Shown: positions 8,699-17,025 of the stretch, in pieces
Layout: each line of letters starts with the position of its first letter
Numbering within the stretch: position 1 is the stretch's first letter
Source of the DNA: Taklimakanibacter lacteus
GTDB lineage: Bacteria; Pseudomonadota; Alphaproteobacteria; Rhizobiales; Aestuariivirgaceae
DNA: 64,000 bases
Direction of reading: 5' to 3'
Assembly (NCBI GenBank): GCA_003576695.1
Contig: QOZQ01000002.1
Location: forward strand, 310,001-374,000
Position numbers and translations under genes: made by a program
The notes under the pieces: model-generated
The model's database searches: none
What the model was told of the DNA's origin: nothing
Seen by the model: the letters and a program-made list of their open reading frames with translations, nothing else

Positions 8699-9860
8699 TC
8701 TCGATGCCGTTGAGGGCGAGGAGCTGCCGCATGCGACGGACCGCGAGATCGGGATCACGGATGAGGCCCGCCTGGTCGGCCAGCCGCAGTATTTCAGTGA
8801 AATAAGCGATGGGCCGCATCGACTGGGCGCCGCCCGCCATGATGAAATGATCCTGGAAGCCGTTGAGCCAGGCCAGGAAGACGACGCCCGTTTTGTAGTA
8901 TTGCGTCGGCGCCCGGAAGATCAGCCGCGACAGCGGCACGGTCGGCGCCAGGATTTTTTCGAAGGCGGCGCGATCGCCGGCGGCGAGCTTCTCGAGCGCC
9001 AATGAAGCGGCAGGCGCGATCGGGTCGAATATGCCGAGCAGCGCATGCGAAAAGCCCTGCGCGTCGCCAGCGATCAGCTCGGGATAGTTGAAATCATCGC
9101 CCGTATACATCCTGACCGCCTTGGGCAGGCGGCGGCGCATGACGATCTCCTTCTGGTCGTCGAGCAGCGAGATCTTGATGCCATCGACTTTCTTCTCATT
9201 GGCGGCGATGACATTGAGCGCCGTTTCGAGCGCCGGCGGGAAATCGGCAGCACCCCAATAACCTTTCAGCGCCGGATCGAACATGTCGCCCAGCCAATGC
9301 AGGATGACCGGATGGTCGGCTTCCTTGAGCACCCTCGAATAGACGGTCTCGTAGTCGCCCGGCGATCTGGCGATGCGGGCGAGCGCCCGGCTTGCCATCA
9401 GGATGATGCGCCCGCCGAGCTTCTGGATGGCATGGAGCTGAGTGAGATAGGCGGCGACGACATCATCAAGCGAGCGGGCGGCTTCAGGCGCCAGCTGCTC
9501 CGTGCCGCAGCCCGAATAGATCATCGCATCCTTGCGGCCCCTGGCGCTGCCGAGCGACTGGCGGATGAGCTCATGAGCGCCCGGCCAGTCAAGACCCATG
9601 CCGCGCTGTGCGGTGTCCATGGCCTCGGCAATGCCGAAGCCGAGATCGAGCAGGTGATGGCGGAAGGCCAGCGTCCTGTCCCAGTCGAGGATCGGCGAGG
9701 CGGAAGGATCGCCGTTCTTCAACGGGTCGACGACGATATGGGCGGCGGCGAAAGCGACGCGGTTGAAAGTTTTGGCGCCCTTGTTCACGGCGATGGGCGA
9801 GCCGCTGAGCCGGTAGGAGGCGAGTTTTCCCGAGGCGTCGGGAAGCTTGATCTCGGTCAT
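8691..9860 (-). CDS. DUF993 family protein (dihydrodipicolinate synthase-like)
   Basis: 389 residues, recognised as DUF993, a family related to class I aldolase TIM barrels. Typical stretches are LDWDRTLAFRHHLLDLGFGIAEAMDTAQRGMGL split around the barrel, the Lys-containing KVDGIKISLLD (possible Schiff-base Lys) and MYTGDDFNYPELI. The ATG at 9860 is 2 nt after the SDR stop; a TTG two codons upstream would overlap it. In other genomes the family occurs beside sugar oxidoreductases and isomerases, which fits a carbohydrate-derived substrate. No reaction is established. Confidence 0.75.
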   Translation of the reverse strand: MTEIKLPDASGKLASYRLSGSPIAVNKGAKTFNRVAFAAAHIVVDPLKNGDPSASPILDWDRTLAFRHHLLDLGFGIAEAMDTAQRGMGLDWPGAHELIRQSLGSARGRKDAMIYSGCGTEQLAPEAARSLDDVVAAYLTQLHAIQKLGGRIILMASRALARIARSPGDYETVYSRVLKEADHPVILHWLGDMFDPALKGYWGAADFPPALETALNVIAANEKKVDGIKISLLDDQKEIVMRRRLPKAVRMYTGDDFNYPELIAGDAQGFSHALLGIFDPIAPAASLALEKLAAGDRAAFEKILAPTVPLSRLIFRAPTQYYKTGVVFLAWLNGFQDHFIMAGGAQSMRPIAYFTEILRLADQAGLIRDPDLAVRRMRQLLALNGIENA

Positions 9861-9862
9861 CG

Positions 9863-10639
9863 TCAATATCTCACGGTAAGGAGGCCGGCATCGGCGGCGA
9901 TCGCCTGGCCGGACGTATAGGGCAATCCGCCGGTTGCCAGCGTCACGGCGATCCGGGCGACTTCTTCCGGCGTGCCGAAGCGCCTGATGGTGGTGAGCCC
10001 GCCTTCGATGAGCTTGTCATAGCGGGCTTTCGACGGCGCCGTCATGTCGGTCTCGATGAAGCCGGGCTGGATCTCATAGACGCCGATCCCGTCATTGGAG
10101 AGGCGTGCGGCGAAGAGCTTGGACACCATCGAGGCGGCCGCCTTCGACACGCAATATTCGCCGCGGTTGATCGAGACGCCAATGGCATTGGCCGAGGTGA
10201 TCGTCACGATGGAATGATGCAGGTCGGCGCTGCGTTGCCGCGCCAGAAGCCTTCTGGCGAAGGCCTGAGTGAGGAAGAACAACCCGCGCGTATTGACCGA
10301 CTGGCAGCGATCATAGCTTTCAGCTGTGACCTCGAGGAGATCGCCGCGGTTCATGACCGAGACCCCGGCATTGTTGATGAGGGTCGTCAACGGCCCGACC
10401 GCCTTTTCGGCGGCGTCGAGAACTCGTTCATGCTGGTCTGTCGCCGACACATCGCCCGCAATGGCCGCAGCCTTGACGCCCAAGGCCCTGGCTTCGGCGA
10501 CCGCCGCATCGAGTTCGGACGAGATGTCGAGGTCATTGATCGCCACATCGAAGCCGGCTTGCGCCAGGCCGAGCGCGATGGCCTTGCCGATGCCGCGCCG
10601 GGCGCCGGTGATGAGTGCGCAGGGACGGGAACTGCTCAT
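9863..10639 (-). CDS. Short-chain dehydrogenase/reductase (3-ketoacyl-ACP reductase-like)
   Basis: NAD(P)-dependent SDR, 258 residues. The Rossmann motif TGARRGIG starts at residue 11, NNAG at 89-92, and the catalytic Tyr162 and Lys166 lie in EYCVSKAAAS with a Ser at 149. The C-terminal PGFIETDMT segment is typical of FabG-like enzymes. It is the first gene of the minus-strand catabolic group, divergent from the CoA-transferase gene with 105 nt between. It probably oxidises a hydroxyl of a sugar-derived intermediate (inference); it is probably not the housekeeping fabG. Confidence 0.88.
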   Translation of the reverse strand: MSSSRPCALITGARRGIGKAIALGLAQAGFDVAINDLDISSELDAAVAEARALGVKAAAIAGDVSATDQHERVLDAAEKAVGPLTTLINNAGVSVMNRGDLLEVTAESYDRCQSVNTRGLFFLTQAFARRLLARQRSADLHHSIVTITSANAIGVSINRGEYCVSKAAASMVSKLFAARLSNDGIGVYEIQPGFIETDMTAPSKARYDKLIEGGLTTIRRFGTPEEVARIAVTLATGGLPYTSGQAIAADAGLLTVRY

Positions 10640-10744
10640 CGGTCGTGGCCTGCCTGGAGGGCGGGCTGGCGATTGACCGCCGGCCCGGAATGAAATAACT
10701 AAATGGTTACTTGTCGGAATTCTCGCGAAAGATCAAGCCCCCTC

Positions 10745-12322
10745 ATGGCCCGCATCGTCACCGCCGCCGAAGCTGCCCGCCAGATACCGGATGGCGCCGT
10801 CATCACGGTCAATTCGAGCTCAGGCCTGTGCTGTCCCGACCATATGCTGAAGGCGATTGGCGAACGTTTCGCCCAGGAGGGTCACCCGAAAGCCGTGACC
10901 ATGCTGCACCCGATCGCTGCCGGCGACATGTATGGCGTGAAGGGCATCGATCATCTGGCGAAGCCCGGCCTGATCAAGCGCATCATCGCCGGCTCCTATC
11001 CTTCCGGCCCCTCATCCTCCGAGCCGCCGCTCATCTGGCAGATGATCGGCAGGAACGAGGTCGAAGCCTATAACATCCCCTCCGGCATCCTCTTCGACAT
11101 GCATAGAGAAGCCGCCGCCAAGCGCCCGGGCGTCTTGACCAAAGTCGGGCTCGACACCTTTGTCGATCCTGATCGCGAAGGCTGCGCCATGAACGAGGCA
11201 GCCAGTGCGCCGGTCGTCAAGAAGGTGACATTCGAGGGCGAGGAGTGGCTTTATTTCCCGGCCATCGTGCCCAGGGTCGCCATCATCCGGGCGACGACGG
11301 CCGATGAGCGCGGCAATCTCTCCTGCGAGCAGGAAGGCGCTTTCCTCGGCATCACCGATCTCGCCATGGCGGCGCACAACAATGGCGGCATCGTCATCGC
11401 CCAGGTGAAGCGTATCGTCCAGGCGGGCTCGCTCAACTCGCACAGCGTGCGCGTGCCGGGCATTCTCGTCGACTATGTCGTCGAGGCGCCGGAGCAATGG
11501 CAGACGACGCAGACGATCTATGATCCGGCCATTTCGGGCGAGGTGAACCGGCCGATGTCGAGCTTCGGGCCCATGGAATTCGGCCTGGGAAAAGTCATCG
11601 CCCGGCGCGTCGCGCAGGAGCTGAAGCAGGGCTGGGCCGTCAATCTGGGCTTCGGCGTTTCGGCCAATGTGCCGCGCATCCTGCTTGAGGAAGGCCGCCA
11701 TGGCGAGGCCACCTGGGTGATCGAGCAGGGCCCGATCGGCGGCGTGCCCTTGCTCGAATTCCAGTTCGGCTGCGCCTCCAATGCCGAGGCCGTGATGCCC
11801 TCGCCGCAGCAATTCACCTACTTCCAGGCGGCGGGCTTCGACTGCTCGCTGCTGTCCTTCCTGCAGATCGACCGATCGGGCTCGGTCAATGTCTCGAAGC
11901 TGGGGGTCAGGCCGCATGTGACCGCGGGCGCCGGCGGCTTTGTCGACATCACCGCGCGCGCCCGCAAGATCGTGTTCTCCGGCTTCTACAATGCCGGCGC
12001 CAGGATGGAGGTGAAGGACGGCAAGCTTGCGATCGAGAAGGAAGGCAAGGTGAAGAAGCTGGTGCCGGAAGTGGAGCAGGTGTCCTTCTCCGGCCGCCGC
12101 GCCGTGGCGCAGGGCCAGGACATCACCTATGTCACCGAGCGCTGCGTGCTGAAGCTCGGCAGGGACGGTCTCGTCGTCACCGAGATCGCGCCCGGCATCG
12201 ACCTCGATCAGCATATCCTCGCGCAGGCCGATATTCCGCTGAAAGTCTCACCCGGCCTCAAGACGATGGATGCTTGCCTGTTCAGACCTGAGCCCATGGG
12301 CCTGGAGCTTGCCCATGCCTGA
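10745..12322 (+). CDS. Family I CoA-transferase (acetate/3-keto acid type)
   Basis: 525 residues, with fused alpha and beta CoA-transferase domains as in YdiF/propionate CoA-transferase. The catalytic Glu (about residue 327) lies in the EQGPIGG motif, and the oxyanion-type GFGVSANVP stretch precedes it. The ATG at 10745 gives the family N-terminus (RIVTAAEAARQIPDG); an in-frame ATG at 10703 would add 14 untypical residues. It overlaps the enoyl-CoA hydratase by 8 nt. Expected reaction: CoA transfer between an acyl-CoA and a free acid such as acetate. Substrate unknown. Confidence 0.88.
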   Translation: MARIVTAAEAARQIPDGAVITVNSSSGLCCPDHMLKAIGERFAQEGHPKAVTMLHPIAAGDMYGVKGIDHLAKPGLIKRIIAGSYPSGPSSSEPPLIWQMIGRNEVEAYNIPSGILFDMHREAAAKRPGVLTKVGLDTFVDPDREGCAMNEAASAPVVKKVTFEGEEWLYFPAIVPRVAIIRATTADERGNLSCEQEGAFLGITDLAMAAHNNGGIVIAQVKRIVQAGSLNSHSVRVPGILVDYVVEAPEQWQTTQTIYDPAISGEVNRPMSSFGPMEFGLGKVIARRVAQELKQGWAVNLGFGVSANVPRILLEEGRHGEATWVIEQGPIGGVPLLEFQFGCASNAEAVMPSPQQFTYFQAAGFDCSLLSFLQIDRSGSVNVSKLGVRPHVTAGAGGFVDITARARKIVFSGFYNAGARMEVKDGKLAIEKEGKVKKLVPEVEQVSFSGRRAVAQGQDITYVTERCVLKLGRDGLVVTEIAPGIDLDQHILAQADIPLKVSPGLKTMDACLFRPEPMGLELAHA

Positions 12323-13103
12323 CACCGGCGATCCGCGCATCCGGCTTGAGCACAGGGACCATGTCGCCATCCTCACCATCGCGCGCCCCGAAAAGCTTAA
12401 CGCGCTCGATATGAGCATGATGTCGGCGCTCGAACGCGCCGCCCAGCTGATCGAGGCCGAGCGCGACATCCGCATCGTCCTCCTGACCGGCGAGGGCGAG
12501 AAGTCCTTTTGCGCTGGCGGCGATATCGAGGGTTGGGCCGGGTTCTCACCGCTCGACTTCGGCCGCGCCTGGGTCCGTCACGGCCATCGCGCCTTCGATG
12601 CCTGGGCGCGCTTGCGCCAACCGGTGATCGCGGTGCTGAACGGCCATGCGCTGGGCGGCGGCCTCGAACTCGCGGCTGTCGCCGATCTCAGGATTGCCGA
12701 GGAACATGTCATGATCGGCGCGCCCGAGACCGGGCTTGGCATCATTCCTGGCTGGTCGGGCACGCAGCGCGTCGCGCGTCGGTTCGGCGCGCAACTGACC
12801 CGCCGCATGGCACTGTTCGGCGAGGTCTTCGCGGCGCAGGAGGCGCTGGCTCTGGGCCTCGTCGATGCGCTGGCGGCGCGCGGGGCGGGCCTCGCCAAGG
12901 CACAGGACTATGTCGAGCGCATACTCGCCCGCGGACCGGTGGCGCTCGAGCTCACCAAGGCGCTCATCAACGCGGCCGAGGGCGAAGAGACCGAGCGGCC
13001 GCTCGAAGCGATCGCCGGCGCGCTCGCGGCGACGACCGAGGATCTGAAGGAAGGCGTCGCGGCCTTCCGCGCCAAGCGCAAGCCCAAGTTCAGGAATGAG
13101 TAG
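12315..13103 (+). CDS. Enoyl-CoA hydratase/isomerase family protein
   Basis: Crotonase-fold enzyme, 262 residues. CAGGDIEGW and HALGGGLELA supply the oxyanion hole. The two catalytic Glu of true hydratases are both present: Glu118 in GGLELA and Glu138 in APETGLGIIPGWSGTQR. The ATG at 12315 is inside the end of the CoA-transferase gene (8-nt overlap). Together the two would activate an acid and then hydrate its unsaturated CoA ester. A composite palindromic repeat follows the gene. Confidence 0.9.
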   Translation: MPDTGDPRIRLEHRDHVAILTIARPEKLNALDMSMMSALERAAQLIEAERDIRIVLLTGEGEKSFCAGGDIEGWAGFSPLDFGRAWVRHGHRAFDAWARLRQPVIAVLNGHALGGGLELAAVADLRIAEEHVMIGAPETGLGIIPGWSGTQRVARRFGAQLTRRMALFGEVFAAQEALALGLVDALAARGAGLAKAQDYVERILARGPVALELTKALINAAEGEETERPLEAIAGALAATTEDLKEGVAAFRAKRKPKFRNE

Positions 13104-13167
13104 CTCGTCCTCAGAAGAATGGGTCGGCGAGCGTAGCTTTTAGGATTCTCGCGTTCTCCCTCACATC

Positions 13168-13266
13168 GTCATCCCGGCGAAAGCCGGGACCCATTAAATT
13201 GGTGAAGCATGAACAGTACCGCCCGGTTGATTCTATTCAGGGGGTCCCGGCTTTCGCCGGGATGAC
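13168..13266. repeat. Palindromic repeat family A, copy 1
   Basis: About 100-bp unit with near-perfect terminal inverted arms (GTCATCCCGGCGAAAGCCGG and complement). Each arm is itself a hairpin with a GAAA/TTTC loop. It lies between the convergent enoyl-CoA hydratase and DnaB-like genes and could form a very stable stem in either transcript. Same family at 16894, 41573, 54756 and 63539. Confidence 0.9.
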
Positions 13267-13277
13267 AGAATGGTGGG

Positions 13278-13991
13278 TTAGCCTGCAGCCCGAAACTGGA
13301 CCTCGCCATTGTTGAGGAAGCAGGTCTTGTTGAACAGGCTCAAATCGAGCGGGTTCGGCAGCCGGACATCGGCGAGATCGGGACAGGGCTTCCTCGCCGG
13401 ATCATAGGCCCGGTCGATCTGCGAGATGAAGACGATGATCAGGCCGCGATCGCGCGCGAATGCTTTCAGCGCGGGAATCTGGATCATGAGTTCCGGCTTG
13501 TCGCGCTTCTGATCGAGGAGCTGCAGATAGTCCACGACCGCGAGCGTGCCGCGCGGCGCGCTGCCGAGCTTCTCCATGATGTAGCCGGCGCTGATGGCGT
13601 CGGAACTGTCGAACTCGAACAGTGAGCCGAACTGGGTTCGATCGGCTCCGATGGCCTGGAAGCTGCTCGAGACATGCCTTTCGGCATAGTCGAGCGAGAA
13701 GAAAACGCTTCTGTGCCCGGCCTTCATCGCTTCGACGGCAAGCTCGAGGCTGAGCAAGGTCTTGCCATGGCCGGGCCGGGCGCCGACCAGCACCAGGTCG
13801 CCGGGCCGCAGTTGCGCGAACAATTTGCCGGCCGGTCGTATCGCCGACATCCGGGTCGCCAGCAGGCTCCAGGCACTGAAGCCCTCTTCGCCGGCGACAT
13901 GATCGAGTGCCGTATGCAGCGGGATCTTCTTTTGGCGCGCCAGAAGCCTGGCCTTGCGCTTCAAGCTGTAGATGGGTGCAGACAACTTCAT
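13278..13991 (-). CDS. DnaB-type RecA-fold ATPase without DnaB N-domain
   Basis: 237 residues. After a short helical N-terminal part (LKRKARLLARQKK...GFSAWSLL, a pattern shared by several small alphaproteobacterial proteins) comes a RecA/DnaB-type ATPase: Walker A GARPGHGKT at 70-78 and Walker B VVDYLQLL at 152-159, the form typical of replicative helicases. The DnaB domain that binds primase is missing. The ATG at 13991 has AGGAGG 4 nt before it. It stands alone between two regulators or catabolic groups. It may be a helicase or a KaiC/RadA-like ATPase; cellular role unknown. Confidence 0.75.
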   Translation of the reverse strand: MKLSAPIYSLKRKARLLARQKKIPLHTALDHVAGEEGFSAWSLLATRMSAIRPAGKLFAQLRPGDLVLVGARPGHGKTLLSLELAVEAMKAGHRSVFFSLDYAERHVSSSFQAIGADRTQFGSLFEFDSSDAISAGYIMEKLGSAPRGTLAVVDYLQLLDQKRDKPELMIQIPALKAFARDRGLIIVFISQIDRAYDPARKPCPDLADVRLPNPLDLSLFNKTCFLNNGEVQFRAAG

Positions 13992-14146
13992 ATGACCTCC
14001 TATTGCGAGCAGATATCGCAACCCCTCCTTATGCGTGATGCCCGAACAGCAGGATCGATGATCAATGCGCCCGGCATGAATGATGCTTTCCGATGGAGGG
14101 GGGAGGCGTGGGCCGCGCCAGAATCAGATCATAGCCCAACCCGCCA

Positions 14147-15196
14147 TCAGGAGCGAGTGGCGCTTTCGCTGAAGCTCGTCAGATCGAGTCGCTGCAACTC
14201 GCTGACCGGAGCGTCGCCCTCGATGCGTTTCAGCAGGAATTTCGCGCAATCGTGGCCGACACGGATATGGTCCTCGTGGAACTGCAGTGTCGGCAGCTGC
14301 ACGAGGTCGAGCATGTTCGAGGTCTTCTTGTTGACGATGTCGACATCCTTGCCGATGACGAAGCCCGCCTCCTGAAAGCCCAGGATCATGCCGAGCGCCT
14401 GCATCTCCGACCCGCAGATGATGCCATCCGGCGCATCGCTCCCGGTCGCGAGCGCGTTGGCATAGGTTCTGAGGGTGAAGGCGGGCGAGTAGAGATCGAC
14501 GCCTTCGGCGATGCGCGGCGCGAGCCCCGCTTCGAACAGGGCGCGCCGGTAGCCGCCGAGCTGGTGGCCGCTATAGGTGAACTGCGCCGGTGGCAGCACG
14601 ATGACGATGCGCTTGCGCCCGCGCTTGATCAGCGCCTGCGTGGCGCGATAGGCGAAATCGAAATTGTCGGTGTCGATATAGGGATGCGGCGTGGCAAGCT
14701 CGGTGCGCCCGAAGGTGATGAAGGGGAAGTCGCGCTCGAGCAGCATCTTCACGCGCAGATCCTGCGGCTCCGAATGGGTGAGGATGACGCCGTCCGCCGC
14801 CGCCGTGTCGACGATATAGCGCACCGGATCGATCGGATCCTGGTCGATATATTGCGGCAGCACCTGCAGATGATATTGCGTGCCGCTGAGCGCCTGGCTG
14901 ATGCCCATGATCAGGCGCCTGGCATAGTCGCTCATGTCGTCGGCCTGGTTGAGCACGAAGGAGATGACGAAGGTGCGCCCGGTCTTGAGGCGCACGCCGG
15001 CGCGATGCGGCCGGTAGCCGATCTCATCGGCGATGGCGCGCACCCGGGCCTTGGTTTCGATCGCAAGCTCAGGCCCGTCCTTGAGCGCCCGCGAGACAGT
15101 GGTGACGCCGAGGCCGGTCAGGTCGGCGATCGTCCTGAGCGTCGGCTGCGGGCGCGGGGCGCGGCTCGCCGGCGGGCGTGTGCGGAGGCGGTCCAT
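14147..15196 (-). CDS. LacI-family transcriptional regulator
   Basis: 349 residues: helix-turn-helix near residues 19-40 (TLRTIADLTGLGVTTVSRALK) followed by a periplasmic-binding-protein-like effector domain. The start at 15196 is preferred over an ATG at 15259, because the latter overlaps a TTGACA promoter box and would put an operator copy inside the gene. Two CTGTAACGTT(A/T)CAG sites lie upstream, one right before its start codon and one at the promoter of the divergent transport operon. It therefore probably represses both itself and the operon until a sugar binds. Confidence 0.9.
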   Translation of the reverse strand: MDRLRTRPPASRAPRPQPTLRTIADLTGLGVTTVSRALKDGPELAIETKARVRAIADEIGYRPHRAGVRLKTGRTFVISFVLNQADDMSDYARRLIMGISQALSGTQYHLQVLPQYIDQDPIDPVRYIVDTAAADGVILTHSEPQDLRVKMLLERDFPFITFGRTELATPHPYIDTDNFDFAYRATQALIKRGRKRIVIVLPPAQFTYSGHQLGGYRRALFEAGLAPRIAEGVDLYSPAFTLRTYANALATGSDAPDGIICGSEMQALGMILGFQEAGFVIGKDVDIVNKKTSNMLDLVQLPTLQFHEDHIRVGHDCAKFLLKRIEGDAPVSELQRLDLTSFSESATRS

Positions 15197-15200
15197 GAAC

Positions 15201-15214
15201 CTGTAACGTTTCAG
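15201..15214. promoter_or_regulatory. LacI-type operator, imperfect copy (autoregulation)
   Basis: CTGTAACGTTTCAG, one mismatch from the perfect 14-bp palindrome at 15322. It lies 5 nt before the LacI start codon, over the expected ribosome binding site and downstream of the likely promoter, where binding would act as a roadblock. Confidence 0.75.
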
Positions 15215-15321
15215 AATCCCAAGGTCGCGACGATATGTGGACCCTGGCAGACATGTCAACAGTCCAACAAATGCAATTGTATTACATAAGGGTGATGCAA
15301 CGTCCTGTTGACAAGTAAAAT

Positions 15322-15335
15322 CTGTAACGTTACAG
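15322..15335. promoter_or_regulatory. LacI-type operator, perfect copy (sugar operon promoter)
   Basis: CTGTAACGTTACAG is a perfect 14-bp palindrome with the central CG typical of LacI-family sites. It begins 9 nt after a TTGACA -35 box (15308-15313), so it covers the -10 region of the operon promoter. Confidence 0.85.
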
Positions 15336-15533
15336 GTCTGGTCCGAAAAGGGTCCCGGAACAAGAACAATAACGATCCGGCCGAGAGAGGGAGACGTTCA
15401 TTTTGCCGAGTTCGTCGCTGCGCGCAAAGCTTGCGGGGATATCGATCCCCGATCACGGCACATCGACCATCGAGAGATAAGCCGGCGCTTCGTGAGCGCG
15501 GGAATTTTCAATCGCAACCCAAGGGAGGATTTC

Positions 15534-16775
15534 ATGTTGCGTAGATTGTTGCTGACCAGTGTTTTTGCTTCGGGCTTTGCGCTCGCAGCCCATGCGGCCG
15601 ACCAGGTGGAAGTCCTCCACTGGTGGACCTCGGGCGGCGAGGCGGCCGCGCTTGACGTGCTGAAGAAGGACCTCGAGGCCAAAGGCGTCGCCTGGCAGGA
15701 CATGCCGGTGGCCGGTGGCGGCGGCGAGCAGGCGATGACCGCCCTGCGCGCCCGCGTCGCCCAGCAGAATCCGCCGACCGCCGTGCAGGCTTTGGGCTTC
15801 GACATCACCGACTGGGCCAAGCAGGGCGTGGTGGGTGATCTGGGGCCGATCGCCGACAAGGAAGGCTGGGACAAGGTCATCCCGGCGGCGCTGCAGGGCT
15901 TCGCCAAATATGACGGCAAGTGGATTGCCGCTCCCGTGAACGTCCACTCCACCAACTGGGTGTGGATCAACAAGAAGGCGCTCGATGCCGCCGGCGGCAA
16001 GGCGCCGGAAAGCTGGGACGAGCTCGTGGCTCTCCTCGACAAGTTCAAGGCTGCGGGATTGACCGCCGTCGCCCATGGCGGCCAGCCCTGGCAGGACGCG
16101 ACGATCTTCGATGCCGTCGTCCTCTCCCTCGGCAATGACTTCTACAAGAAGGCGATGATCGATCTCGATCCCGACACACTCGCTTCGCCCAAGATGAAGG
16201 AAGCCTTCGATCGCATGGCGAAGTTGCGCTCCTATGTCGATGACAACTTCTCCGGCCGCGACTGGAACCTCGCTTCCGCCATGGTCATCGAAGGCAAGGC
16301 CGGCCTGCAATTCATGGGCGACTGGGCCAAGGGTGAGTTCCTCAAAGCCGGCCAGAAGCCGGGCCAGGACTTCGTCTGCATCCGCTTCCCCGGCACGCAG
16401 GGCGCCGTCACCTTCAACTCCGACATGTTCATGATGTTCAAGGTCGGCGAGGACAAGCAGAAGGCGCAGCTCGAAATGGCTTCGGCTATCGAGAATCCGA
16501 CCTTCCAGTCTTCCTTCAACGTGGTCAAGGGCTCGGTCCCGGCGCGCACCGACGTGCCGGACTCTGCATTCGACGATTGCGGCAAGAAGGGCATGAAGGA
16601 TCTGGCGGAAGCTGCGGCCTCGGGCTCCCTCATGGGCTCCATGGCGCACGGCCATGCCGCACCGGCTGCGATCAAGAACGCGCTCTATGACGTCGTGACC
16701 CGCCACTTCAATGGCGAGCTCGACTCGGAAGCCGCTGCGCAGGAGCTCGCAGCCGCGATCGCCGCGGCGAAGTGA
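15534..16775 (+). CDS. ABC sugar-binding protein, glucose/mannose type
   Basis: Periplasmic family-1 extracellular binding protein, 413 residues. A signal peptide ([19 protein letters not shown]) is followed by [16 protein letters not shown] and [11 protein letters not shown], which strongly resemble the GtsA/glucose-mannose group. The ATG at 15534 follows AAGGGAGG at 15521-15528. First gene of a LacI-controlled operon. It is separated from the permease genes by a terminator and a repeat, which should make it the most abundant product. Substrate assignment is by family resemblance only. Confidence 0.9.
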   Translation: MLRRLLLTSVFASGFALAAHAADQVEVLHWWTSGGEAAALDVLKKDLEAKGVAWQDMPVAGGGGEQAMTALRARVAQQNPPTAVQALGFDITDWAKQGVVGDLGPIADKEGWDKVIPAALQGFAKYDGKWIAAPVNVHSTNWVWINKKALDAAGGKAPESWDELVALLDKFKAAGLTAVAHGGQPWQDATIFDAVVLSLGNDFYKKAMIDLDPDTLASPKMKEAFDRMAKLRSYVDDNFSGRDWNLASAMVIEGKAGLQFMGDWAKGEFLKAGQKPGQDFVCIRFPGTQGAVTFNSDMFMMFKVGEDKQKAQLEMASAIENPTFQSSFNVVKGSVPARTDVPDSAFDDCGKKGMKDLAEAAASGSLMGSMAHGHAAPAAIKNALYDVVTRHFNGELDSEAAAQELAAAIAAAK

Positions 16776-16794
16776 ACGATCGCATGTGATCGCA

Positions 16795-16824
16795 GGCCCC
16801 GGAGCAATGCCGGGGCCTTTTCTC
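16795..16824 (+). terminator. Intrinsic terminator after sugar-binding protein gene
   Basis: 8-bp GC stem GGCCCCGG/CCGGGGCC with a 7-nt loop, followed by TTTTCT. It lies 20 nt after the binding-protein stop and 200 nt before the first permease, so it should end most transcripts and let some through. Confidence 0.8.
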
Positions 16825-16893
16825 GCGCTGGAGTCCGTCCACAAAAGCGGGCAGACTTCATCACCCAAGGCCGGCGGGCGCTCCGCCCAGTTC

Positions 16894-16993
16894 GTCATCC
16901 CGGCGAAAGCCGGGATCCATTGAAGTGGTGCAAGCCGGGAAGTGCCGCTCGTTCGGAAAGAATTCAGGGGGTCCCGGCTTTCGCCGGGATGAC
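16894..16993. repeat. Palindromic repeat family A, copy 2
   Basis: Same unit as at 13168, here inside an operon between the binding-protein terminator and the first permease gene, ending about 30 nt before its ATG. The arms are near-identical to copy 1; the middle differs. Confidence 0.9.
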
Positions 16994-17025
16994 GGAAAAT
17001 GGATAGGGCTGAGGAAAGTTGAGAG

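Larger units (their letters stand above)
15197..15533. promoter_or_regulatory. Divergent control region of the sugar operon
   Basis: 337 nt between the LacI gene and the binding-protein gene. It holds operator copies at 15201-15214 and 15322-15335, a minus-strand TTGACA box at 15259-15254 with a possible -10 about 17 nt on (towards the regulator), and a plus-strand TTGACA at 15308-15313 (towards the operon). The operon leader is about 190 nt and shows no clear gene or riboswitch fold by eye. Confidence 0.7.

Noticed and set aside
10640-10744. TAAC/GTTA short dyad in the divergent SDR/CoA-transferase gap considered as an operator
   Set aside because: Arms of only 4 bp are expected by chance.
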